Source: Psettodes erumei (lineage: Eukaryota; Chordata; Actinopteri; Pleuronectiformes; Psettodidae). From it: 64,000 nt of DNA. The notes below the pieces were generated by a model. It was not told the origin of the DNA. It saw nothing but the letters and a program-made list of their open reading frames with translations, and ran no database searches. A program made the translations under genes and the position numbers. Shown here piece by piece: positions 52,341-61,639 of this stretch (positions are counted from its first letter, which is position 1; every line of letters begins with the position of its first letter). The stretch covers positions 305,001-369,000 of the forward strand of contig JAFBJZ010000628.1 of NCBI GenBank assembly GCA_016785225.1, written 5' to 3'.

Positions 52341-54528
52341 GCTGCTTGTTCCCACAGAGGCTTCGGGCTCAAGTCGGCGCCGGACACCAGCTCCTGCAGG
52401 TTCTGCTCCAGGACGCCGCCGAGTCCGCGGGAAAAGAGACGGGGGAGGAGAGGTACGTGGACGCCCTGGAAGTCGTCCCCCCCGGTGAATCACATAAAGT
52501 TAATAAAAGTGAAGTTAAACTGTCTGTGAGTTAAAACACGAAAAAAAAAAAAACCCAAGAGGCCTCGCCCGATCTGCAGGGCAGCCGCGGTTCACCACCA
52601 GTCACAGGGAATTAATTACCTGTCGGCGTCTTTACGACGGAGGAGCCGCCGTTTATCATCTCGTCCTCTCTGCCAGTTCCCGGTTTAGATAACACTCCCC
52701 TCCAGTAAGACGGCGAGATCCAGTCGCCGGGTTGGACTGCGCGACCTTTTGTGCGTCCACAGGATTGATAAACTGTTTTACTCATCAGCTCGCCTCTGGT
52801 ATTTGGCGGGTTCGCAGTCTTGTTTTTTTCTGCAGACCTCGTCACCTCACAATTAAATTTCAGCCTTGAGGTTTTTGCGGCCTCGTCAGAGGCGCGCAGG
52901 TGTTTCCCGCCAGGGAGCGGCTCGATTTCTTCTTTTCCTCGACGGGTCCTTAAATCATTTTTCTCGCGGCGCTCGGAAAGATCTTAAATTCTTCCGCGGG
53001 TCCAAAGGAAAGTTCCTACTGTTTCCCCTGCTGGGCTTCGCCCCTTAAGACTTTACGACGGTCTTAAACTTCTGCTGAGTTTATGTTCTCGTCGCAAATT
53101 GCCCGTGAATGACCTCTGACAGCTTTATTTGATTTACTTCTCCTTTTATTTTATTACAGGCTTATGCGTTCCTTTTCCTTTTTTGCACAGAAACTGTGCT
53201 GAGCGTCACCACCGGTTATTTTTCAACCCGTTTGCAGTTAGCACGTTAGCTTAGCCTTCTCGTGTAATTTCCCGCGCAGGTCCGAGCTGGCGGCCGGGCG
53301 CGAAGGAGCGCTGGCTCGACGCCGTCGCTCTTGTCGAGCGTCACGGGTCCTCGGCGAAAGAGCGGCTCGTCCGACGGAGGATCTGCCGGCGGGGCCTGAA
53401 GCGTCTGCGGCGGCTGCTGAGGGACCTGGACCCCCTGCTGCCCCCTGCTGGCCCCGCGCTCTGCACGCCGCAGCGAGCCGCCGGCTACCAGGTGAGCGAT
53501 TTGTGTCTGAAATCACAGAAACGTACGCGCACGCGATTTTTTAAACACGACAAACCGCGTTTGTCCCCAGCGTGTTGAAGAGGCGTTGGCGTTGCACGCC
53601 GCGCTGTTCCACCAGACGACGGAGGCGGGAAAACATTCGTGCGAAACCGGACTGCAGGCGGAGCTCCGGGCCGCGGAGGAGGCCTGGAACCGAACCGCGT
53701 CGCTGCTGAGGACGAGACGAGACCTGGTCCTGACGACGGCTCAGGTGGCGGCCGCGTTAATTTACCGAACGTCGCGTGTTTGACGAACTTAAAGTTGAGT
53801 CAAACTGAACAGGAAGTTCAGCAACTAATGAGACGTCTGCGTCCCGCTGTTTATTCAGAAGTGGACTCGGTGTCAGGACGGGATCACCGGCGCCGCGTCG
53901 CACCTGGAGGAGCTGAGGACCAGGACGGCAGAGGACTCGGGGACGGCGCTGCAGGTGACGCTTGATTGGTTGTTGTCTGTGACGTCATCGTCCGGTTTGT
54001 GGAGCAGAACTTCCACCCCCATCCCACCAGAGCACCTCTGAGTCCACCCCCCCCCCCTTTCCCCTTGTTTAATGCCCCCGTGCTTTCACCCCCACCCACC
54101 CCCACCCCCACCCCCCTATTCGTACCCTCCCCCCGTCCCGTCAACAGCCCTTTAATCTGACTGGTCAGAGCGAGGGAAGAGGTAGAGGAGCACACAGCTC
54201 CTGCCTGCTGGTCTGAGCGGCTGTTTAAACTGCCCTTGTGCGTCTGCCCTTGTGCGTCTGCCTGTGTGCGTCTGTGTGTGTCTGTGTGCGTGTGTGCGTC
54301 ATGCAGGAGACGGAGCTCTCCCTGCAGCGTCTGGCCGGCGCGCTGAGCCAACTCGACGCCGTGAAGACGGACCTGTCCCAGTACGTGGCGGCCGGCGACT
54401 CGGCTCTGCTGGAGCGGCAGCTGGAGCAGCTCCACGCTCAGTGGGAGGAGTTGTGCGCCAAGGTGAGAGCCGACGCACAACGTGAAATGTGTCCGCGCGC
54501 GCGTATACGCACGAGAGTGAGAGAGTGA

Positions 54529-54602
<74 letters not shown>

Positions 54603-54698
54603 CAACACGTGGACCTGAGGAAGACGAGGCAGGTGGAGATGGAGGGAAGAGTCGAGCATTTAACAGCAGCACAAAGCTTTGTGTACCACTGGGGCTGA

Positions 54699-54740
<42 letters not shown>

Positions 54741-55115
54741 GTGAGTGAATTGGACTGTTGTGCAGCAGCTTGTTGTCAGCAGAGGAGGCGCCTGGTTGTG
54801 TAACGCCTGTTGTGCGCGTTATCGCACACAGACTCACATTCCTGCAGTTAAGTCCTGCAGCTTACACATAAATGCTCCTCTTGTTCTGGACGGACCGTTT
54901 GTCACGACACAAAATGTAAATAAAAAGTGTGTGTTCCTGAACGCAGCTGGTTTTCTGCAGTCGCTCAGGTGAACGTTGATTTTCAGGAAAATTTTTTATT
55001 AATTAATTTTTTTTTTAATTAACTAACTTGCGAAAAAATCCATCGGATCATGTGAAATTTCTACTGTTTGATCACACGGGAGATTTTTAATCTCTATCCT
55101 TTTTACTCCTGACAT

Positions 55116-55167
<52 letters not shown>

Positions 55168-55320
55168 GGGGGGGCAGCAGCCACTGGAATGAGTTGGACG
55201 AGCAGCAGATGGCCCGGCCGGTCCGAGAGGGTTTGAGTGGGGGGGGGGGGCTCTATTGTTCCTGGGGAAGCACAAAGTCCTCACGGTGTGACTGTGGCTC
55301 ACAATGCCCACCCCCCCCCC

Positions 55321-55356
<36 letters not shown>

Positions 55357-56391
55357 AAATCCTCCTGAGTCCAAACCCTTCAGTGTTCAGTACATTGACA
55401 CTGAATCAGGGCTCATTTAAATCAAATAAATGCCACTGGACAGTAAAATACTGCTGGTACAAACAGCCCCCACCCACCCACCACCACCCACCACCACCAC
55501 CACCACCACCACCACCCCCACCCAGCTCTGTAACAGGGTGTTTTCACAGCAGTAATCTGTCATTAGGGAAATGGGCTTAGTGAATTCTAACAAACAGACT
55601 CTCGTGGGGATTTTATTCTGGATTCGCTTGATTCAGATTAAGAACCGGATTTTATTCTGGTCCACGTTTGTGGCGCGTCAGATTTAAGTGAAGTGCGATT
55701 GATTTGATCGGCTGCACGCCCCCGTGCACCGGGGCCCGCGGCCGCAGAATGCTGCGCTGCGTTTCACATTTGGGTCACGCCGTTTCCTGGACTCGGACCA
55801 GGAAGTGTGGAAACAAACGACCCTCTGGGATGATTTGTGAACCGCTCGTATCTTTTTTGGAGATTTTTTTTCTCGCCGCCGTGAACTGTGCAAAAACACT
55901 TCACCCTTTTCCCCCAGGTGTCCTCGCGCAGGCAGGAAATCGCCGACCGCCTCAACGCCTGGACCATCTTCAACGACAAGAACAGGGAGTTGTGCGACTG
56001 GCTGACGCAGATGGAGAGCAAGGTGTGCCGCAGCGGAGAGCTGAGCATGGAGGAGATGGTGGAGAAGCTGAAGAAGGTACGAGACGCCGTTTCTCCCCTT
56101 ACAAAACGCGGGGGCGCGACCTGCGCTTCCGTTTCCTCGCGGTTCACGCACGGTTAAAATCCCGCAATCCGTCCTCCCACCCCCCACCCCCCCGCCGCTG
56201 CGTGTCCGCAGGACTGCATGGAGGAGATCAACCTGTTCAGCGAGAACAAGACTCACCTGAAGCAGCTGGGCGAGCAGCTGCTGGCGGCCGGCGACCAGGC
56301 CAAGCAGAGCCGGGCCCGCGGGTCGCTGCAGGAGCTCGGCCGGCGCTGGCACGGCCTGTTCCACCACATAGAGGCCAGGTGAGGGCGGCGG

Positions 56392-56470
<79 letters not shown>

Positions 56471-56476
56471 GTGTGT

Positions 56477-56521
<45 letters not shown>

Positions 56522-57560
56522 TGTGTGTGTGTGGGTGTGTGTGTGTGTGTGTGTGTGTTTGCGGTTCATTAAAAAGCATCATTGAGGGGTTGGATGGGTT
56601 TTAATAGGGGACTCGACCCTCCACCTGCTGCTGCGTATTCCTGCAGCTGTCAGGAGGACAAGGCTTCTAATGTACACACTGTGGAGGTTAACCCACCACC
56701 TCCACCTCCACCACCACCACCACCACCACCACAGACAGATGGTCAGTCCTGTAGAGGAGCAGGAGAGATGGAGGCTTCACTCCTAACCCTGCACCGTGGC
56801 CCCATCGCCATGATAAATACAAAAAAAAAACAAAAAGCTGTGCTTAAGTCTCAGACACGACCATATGTCCCTGTGGCCCCGCCCCTTTTCCATTCTGTCA
56901 GAGTGGGGAGGGCTGGGGGGGTGGGGGGTGGCGGGTGGTGGTCTGTCGGCATGCGTTCCCTCCACGAGCAGATTGATCCGGCCGTGCAGGAAGAAGATGG
57001 ACCCACAGTTCATGTTGGTCTGGTGCTGATCGAACCCCGACCCCCCCCCACCCCCACCCCCACCCCCCACTGAAGTTTTGTGACAGCCGGAGACTCCTCC
57101 ACCCGCACATCCTCCCTCGTCCTCCACCTCTCTCCTGGGCGAGGACCCCTGACCGGGCTTTGTGTCTTTGTTTGGCCTCAGCGTGAAGCTGCTGGTCTTT
57201 GTGAGTCTGTCAGAGGTGGAGGGGGCAGGAGGAGACAACTAACTAACTGACTGTTTGAATCTACGTCATGTCTTCATCACACGTGAACCGCACACGTGCT
57301 GCTCGAACCACAACACCACCAAACCACACACAATGGTTCGCTCCACTTCCACACTCACTTCACCTCCGCCAAGTGAGACTCCGCCCGGGTTCTGTCCGAC
57401 CCGGGCGGCGCTGGGAGGATGGAGCGGGGGGTGGGGGGGGGGGGGGGTGGTGGAGAATTAGCTCCGGCTCAGAGCGGGGCACACTTTCTGAGGCTTTTAG
57501 AGCCTTTAGAAGAGAGCTGCTATTGTCCCTGGCGTTGCCATGGCGCCCGTCCCTGTGGCG

Positions 57561-57598
<38 letters not shown>

Positions 57599-57983
57599 CG
57601 TGTGTTCACAGGGGGGGTGTCGGTTGCCATGGAATCTCTGGACGTTGTAGTGTAAAACACCTGAGAGCTGTACTTGAGTGAATGTTTGTCTCGCTTTTGT
57701 TTTTCTTTTTTTAATCTTTTTTTCCCTCTTAGAATTAGGAAATTAGGGATGAAAGAAAGCTGTGGCACAGGACCCCAAACAGGGCCCACAAAATAGATCT
57801 GAGGGGTCGCGGGATAATTAAAAAATGTGGAGAAGCAGAAAAAAAAACCTTTTCCCTCTTAAGATTTATTTTATTTATTCTGAGAACATCTGATCTTTTA
57901 TTACTGTCCGACCTTTTAATGCCTCGTTTCATCAGACCACAAACGTCACACCACATGTTGAGAGAAATGTGCACAGATTTATT

Positions 57984-58057
<74 letters not shown>

Positions 58058-58237
58058 CCGCAGGGTGAAGAAGCTGAAGGAGACGCTGGCGGCCGTGCAG
58101 CAGCTGGACAAGAACATGAGCAACCTGCGCTCGTGGCTCTGCCGGGTCGAGGCGGCGCTGTCCCGACCCGTCACCTACAGCGTCTGTCACCACCATGAGA
58201 TCCAGAGGAGGCTGGCCGAGCATCAGGTACGCACACA

Positions 58238-58282
<45 letters not shown>

Positions 58283-60053
58283 CGGTAACCCGCGTGTGCG
58301 TCCAGGAGCTGCAGCGGGACATCGAGCAGCACACGGAGGGCGTGGCCTCGGTGCTCAGCCTGTGCGACCTCCTGCTGCGCGACGAGGACGCCGAGGCCGA
58401 GGGCGACTCCCTGCAGGAGACCAGCCGCAGCCTGGACCAGCGCTGGAGGACCATCTGCGCCATGGCGCTGGACCGGAGGCTCAGGTCGGAGCGGGACCAG
58501 AACTGTTCTGGTCCAGTAACTTCATATCCGATCGAATAAATCATTAAATTTGATCAATAAATTACATGTAATGAGGCTTTTTTTTAACTTGCAGGATCGA
58601 GGAGACGTGGAGACTCTGGTGCAAGTTCCTGGACGACTACTCGCGCTTTGAGGACTGGCTGAAGATGGCCGAGCGCACGGTCGCCAGCCCCAACTCGGCC
58701 GACGTCCTCTACACCGTCGCCAAAGAGGAGCTCAAGAAGTTTGAGGTTTTACCAAACGTTCTCGTTAGAAAACAAGAATTAGCACAATTATTGAAGCTTT
58801 AAATTTATCCCCGTCTCGTCTTTATTCCCTGCCGCTTCTCCTCAGGGTTTCCAGAGGCAGGTCCACGAGCGGCTGACCCAGCTGGAGCTGGTGAACAACC
58901 AGTACCGCCGTCTGGCCAGGGAGAACCGCACCGACCGAGCCAGCCAGCTCAAAGCCATGGTCCACGAGGGCAACCGGCGCTGGGACGGCCTGCACCGCAG
59001 GGCGGCCGCCATCCTCCGCAGGCTCAAGGTAAAAACTCGGGCATCTGTCGCGCTGATCTCGACGCCGTGAGAAGATTAAAAACACGTTTCCTGCTCCTCC
59101 TCAGTATTTCACCAGCCAGCGGGAGGAGTTCGAGGCCACCAGGGAGAGCATGCTGGTGTGGCTGACCGAGCTGGACCTGCAGCTCACCAACGTGGAACAC
59201 TTCTCCGAGAGCGACGTCCATCACAAGATCCAGCAGCTCAACGTGAGGCCGCCGTTTTCCTCGCCACGGCCGCCGCTCGGCTTTCTGAGACGTTCTCCTC
59301 AGCCGTCCCGCTCTCTCGTCCCGCAGAGCTTCCAGAAGGAGATCGCGCTGAACACCGAGCGCATCGACGGGCTCATCGTGTTCGGCGAGGGCCTGATCCA
59401 GAAGAGCTCGCCGCCGGACGCCGTGCTGATCGAGGACGAGCTGGAGGAGCTGCACGCCTACTGCCAGGAGGTTTTCAGCAGGCTGGTCCGTTTCCACCAG
59501 CGGCTCAGCCAACCCCCGGTGAGCCGCCGCACGAGTTTCTTACTTCCTGTAAATTTATGCAAATTGTTCCTCCTACAGTTTTAAACGTTGAAACATTTCT
59601 TTTTCCTCAGATGGTCTCAGAAGAACCCGAGCTCAGCGGCATCACCTTTTCCCTGGAGTCCAGCTTGGAGCTGATTGGCCGGCCGTGGCTCGGGCGAAGC
59701 CTCCCGGCCACGCCCACCCACCTGCCGGCCTCGCCGCTGGCGCGCTCGGGGCGGGAGACGCCGGTGAGCGTGGACTCGCTGCCGCTGGAGTGGGACCACA
59801 CCGGAGACGTGGGAGGGTCGTCGACGCATGAGGAGGAGGAGGAGGAGGACGAAGAGGAGGAGGAGGAGGAGGAGGAGGAGGAGGAGCGTTCTTCAGCGCA
59901 CTGTCAGGTACAGTCACAGTTTTTATCCCGAGAGCAAATGTGCCGCAAAGTCCAGATTTTTGTCTAAAATGCAAATTTACAGCTTTAATAACAGCCCAGC
60001 TGAAGTCAGAGTGATGTAATGAGACTTCAGTGACACAGTTAATTTCCATTTTA

Positions 60054-60085
<32 letters not shown>

Positions 60086-61588
60086 AGTTGTGTGGACGCT
60101 CGGTAACAACATCTTCTCTTTCTGCGCAGTAAATCCTCTGGCAGCTCGTGTGTCATCGTGTTCGTTGTCGTGCCGATGCGTTAACACTTCGCTTGGTTTC
60201 GCTCTTTGTTTGTTTGTGTCTCAGGTCCATGCAGGTCCGCAGTCGCACACCAGTCTCCAGGGTGGGACACGGAAACTCGCTCGCCAACACCCGCCCTCAC
60301 CAGCACTCCCCTGAAGCAGGGCTACGTACGTTTCAGGAACAAAACCCCCCCCAGGGTTTAAACTGACAGTCGCAATATGAAAACAAACGTCATCAAGCAG
60401 CGATTGTTGTGTCCTCAGGCGCGTCTCACGTCAAAGTGCAGCGGCAGCATCGAGGACATTAAAAGAGTCTCCCTGATCCTGGATGACGAGGGGCAGCCGG
60501 AGGAGCTCGGGCTGACGGGACTGACGGCCTCCGACCAACAGTCAGGTGACGGCCGCTCGGCGAGATGTTCGCCGCGATGGATTTCACACACACACGTCTC
60601 ATCATCAGCAGATGTTTGTGCTCCAGGTGTGATCGAGCGCTGGGAGCTGCTTCAGGCCCGGTCCAGGAGCGATGGGCGGGCCGACCCCCGGCAGCCCCGG
60701 CAGCTCGCTACTGACCTCGACGACATTGTCTCCTGGTTAGCGAGCGTGATCCTGGAGCTGGACGACCCGCGGCTATCCAACCCAGCGGCGAGTATTGAGG
60801 ACATGGAAGCCAGAGCCAAAGAACTAAAGGTAACCTTTTGGACCAAATATGACAGATCCAATGTTAAGGATTCTTTTTGCGTTTATTCTTGGCTATTCTC
60901 TTCCAGGATATGCAGAAGATGTTCGCTCACTACAAGTCCGTCATGCTGTCCGTCAACCTGAGAGCTCAGGAAGCCCCAGTACTGCAGGAGAGAGTGGTGA
61001 AGATGAACAGAGACTGGAGCAGAGCGTCCACTGGCCTCCAACACTGGGACACCAGTCTGAGGAAGACTCTGATGTCCTGTCAGGTGAGAATCAACACGCA
61101 GTCAACTCTTGTGGTGCTCTGTTGTCTAGCATGTTGTTTTTGATGCTCCGACTGTTTTTCTGCGTGTTTTCTAACTTGTTGGGTGACAGATTTTCCTTGA
61201 TTTGTTAATGAACATTTGCTTTTCCTTCTGTCTTGTGAATAAAATGATCTTAAATTTTAGGATGAGCATCTACGTTTCAAATCACGAAACCATAAATTCG
61301 ACAAACGTTACAGTAAAACTAACTTTATTCAATGACCATAAATGGCAAAGTATGGAAATAAAGCCACAAATCCTGTTTCAACATTTATATTGTGGTGTTG
61401 AGACATCTCCAACTAAACTCTCCAAATGATGAAATAACTTTTAACTCCTCTCAACACAGGAGTTTCATGAAGTCCTCCACTCTCTGTTACTGTGGCTGGC
61501 CCATGCAGAGAGCAGACGCTACGCAGTGGACATTACTCATTCAGACACACCTGTCAGAGTCCTGCAGCAACACAACCACACGCTAAAA
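23573..61588 (+). CDS. syne2: nesprin-2 (spectrin repeat-containing nuclear envelope protein 2), 3' end outside window
   Basis: Nesprin-2 is a giant outer-nuclear-membrane protein that binds actin through two calponin-homology domains and SUN proteins through a C-terminal KASH peptide. I place 99 GT-AG exons totalling about 18.6 kb (about 6,200 residues; human about 6,885). Order: MASGGEDGDD start (23573, first exon to 23648), CH1 (exons to 26834), CH2 (26933-27605), then a long spectrin-repeat rod with disordered linkers, including one giant exon (39813-41820). The conserved C-terminal repeats (54307-59518) contain NLFSENK, QLDKNMSNLR, DDYSRFEDWLK and NVEHFSESD, followed by PVSVDSLPLEWDHTGDVGGS. 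These last signatures identify SYNE2 rather than SYNE1. The last visible exon is 61460-61588; KASH exons must lie to the right. At least eight exons break the frame by one base although their splice sites fit. Which teleost duplicate (a or b) this is cannot be decided. Confidence 0.93.
24640..25080. repeat. probable interspersed repeat in syne2 intron 1
   Basis: This stretch has ETS-like ACCGGAAGT (about 24850) and CCCGGAAGC (about 25043) sites and YY1-like GCCATCTTGG (24834-24843). It also contains the phrase GTCGCCCCCTTACGGTCATT (24974-24993), running into CAGAATACAGGTTT. From memory the latter resembles a non-autonomous repeat family widespread in teleosts. I see no terminal repeats that define its edges. 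It could instead be an internal promoter-like element. Confidence 0.35.
25257..25320. repeat. (TG)n microsatellite, syne2 intron 1
   Basis: A pure TG run of about 62 bp. A second one lies at 23985-24031 in the same intron. Confidence 0.93.
25751..26834 (+). other. syne2: syne2 CH1 (first calponin-homology) exons
   Basis: Exons 25751-25812, 26406-26501, 26584-26660 and 26742-26834 encode the first actin-binding CH domain: RTFTNWINAQLAK, VSDLFSDLRDGSRLLDLLEV, TALDFLKKKS and NVNISDIVDGRPSIVLGLVW. The 77-base third exon needs 78 bases for its flanking phases, and its reading frame switches midway. This is the first of the one-base breaks. Confidence 0.9.
26933..27605 (+). other. syne2: syne2 CH2 (second calponin-homology) exons
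   Basis: Exons 26933-27129, 27197-27397 and 27505-27605 encode a serine/proline linker, then the second CH domain: KKVLLMWIRDQC, VTDFESSWRSGEAFLAVLCS, RSNRENLEEAF and DDPDEKSIMTYVAQFLQYS. The middle exon has one base too many for its phases; the switch falls right after EEAF in TTTCCACCTG. Confidence 0.92.
31414..31450. repeat. (CA)n microsatellite after syne2 exon 22
   Basis: A pure CA run begins about 14 bases after the donor of exon 31266-31400. Confidence 0.9.
34586..34624. repeat. (TG)n microsatellite
   Basis: A pure TG run of about 38 bp fills much of the 131-base syne2 intron 34558-34688. Confidence 0.9.
38615..38656. repeat. (TG)n microsatellite abutting a syne2 3' splice site
   Basis: A TG run of about 40 bp runs directly into the CAG acceptor of exon 38659-38781 and takes the place of a pyrimidine tract. 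Another TG run lies earlier in the intron (38326-38360). Confidence 0.92.
39813..41820 (+). other. syne2: syne2 giant exon, 2,008 bases
   Basis: One uninterrupted exon encodes 669 residues of continuous spectrin-repeat helices with no frame damage, from DALGSSAAQADQLRALL to DAAMRECHSHM. It lies between CAG/GT-bounded exons of ordinary size (39507-39730 and 41901-42235). Its size is far above the about 150-base mean of the other exons and its frame is clean throughout. Confidence 0.9.
45791..45874. repeat. (TG)n / (CA)n inverted pair
   Basis: TG run 45791-45824 and CA run 45852-45874 are separated by about 27 bases. They lie immediately upstream of the acceptor of exon 45880-45957 and could fold into a 23-bp RNA or DNA hairpin. 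Confidence 0.92.
47111..47391. repeat. (TG)n microsatellites flanking a syne2 exon
   Basis: TG runs at 47111-47154 (just before the acceptor of exon 47173-47343) and 47351-47391 (just after its donor) bracket the exon in the same orientation. Confidence 0.9.
52298..52337. repeat. (TG)n microsatellite
   Basis: A TG run of about 40 bp, 20 bases upstream of the acceptor of exon 52358-52452. Confidence 0.9.
54519..54601. repeat. (GA)n microsatellite
   Basis: An almost pure GA run of about 80 bp follows the donor of exon 54307-54462. It is the only long GA tract in the window. Confidence 0.93.
55118..55352. repeat. (TG)n and (CA)n pair in a syne2 intron
   Basis: TG run 55118-55165 and CA run 55322-55352, about 155 bp apart, are complementary. 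(CCA)n-type repeats follow at 55472-55520. Confidence 0.88.
56393..56560. repeat. long (TG)n microsatellite with interruptions
   Basis: About 165 bp of TG dinucleotides with GGG interruptions start 15 bases after the donor of exon 56212-56378. It is the longest dinucleotide tract in the window. Confidence 0.95.
57986..58281. repeat. (TG)n and (CA)n bracketing a syne2 exon
   Basis: TG run 57986-58052 lies just before exon 58064-58226. CA run about 58233-58281 makes up most of the 79-base intron that follows. The two tracts are complementary in the RNA. Confidence 0.93.
59611..61588 (+). other. syne2: syne2 adaptive-domain region and last visible exons
   Basis: Exon 59611-59907 holds SVDSLPLEWDHTGDVGGSST followed by a long glutamate tract. 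Exon 60225-60325 fits (STPLKQGY frame) only if the preceding donor is an alternative GTCAGG at about 59902, so this junction is uncertain. Exons 60419-60545 (IEDIKRVSLILDDEGQPEE), 60627-60829, 60907-61083 and 61460-61588 (LLLWLAHAESRRYAVDI) continue toward the KASH domain. Confidence 0.85.
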
Positions 61589-61639
61589 GTAAGCTCTCAC
61601 ACCTGCTTTGCTGAAGCAGTGTCTCATACGACGACAAAA

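Larger units (their letters stand above)
41901..54462 (+). other. syne2: syne2 central and distal rod: exons 46-85
   Basis: Forty short exons encode further spectrin-like repeats, including DELDAWHGRLMLLESEVQDL, NHANSLQ and QLHAQWEELCAK. Between 45114 and 47592 a disordered acidic/serine region interrupts the rod (poly-serine at 45629-45680, poly-Asp/Glu at 47508-47562). The exon starting at 45629 has no donor that keeps phase, so its end is uncertain. Frame breaks occur in 45114-45210, 50779-50967 (probable), 51385-51568 and 53280-53491. Confidence 0.82.
55918..59518 (+). other. syne2: syne2 conserved C-terminal spectrin repeats: exons 86-93
   Basis: Exons 55918-56076, 56212-56378, 58064-58226, 58306-58484, 58595-58745, 58846-59028, 59105-59242 and 59327-59518 are the best conserved part of the protein. 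Examples are RQEIADRLNAWTIFNDKN, CMEEINLFSENK, NMSNLRSWLCRVEAALS, DLLLRDEDAEAEGDSLQE, FLDDYSRFEDWLKMAERT, NQYRRLARENRTDRASQLK and FSESDVHHKIQQLN. All are in phase and undamaged. Confidence 0.95.

Noticed and set aside
59902..60325. Possible tenth syne2 frame break at exon 60225-60325
   Set aside because: An alternative GTCAGG donor at the end of the previous exon would keep frame, so no indel is needed.
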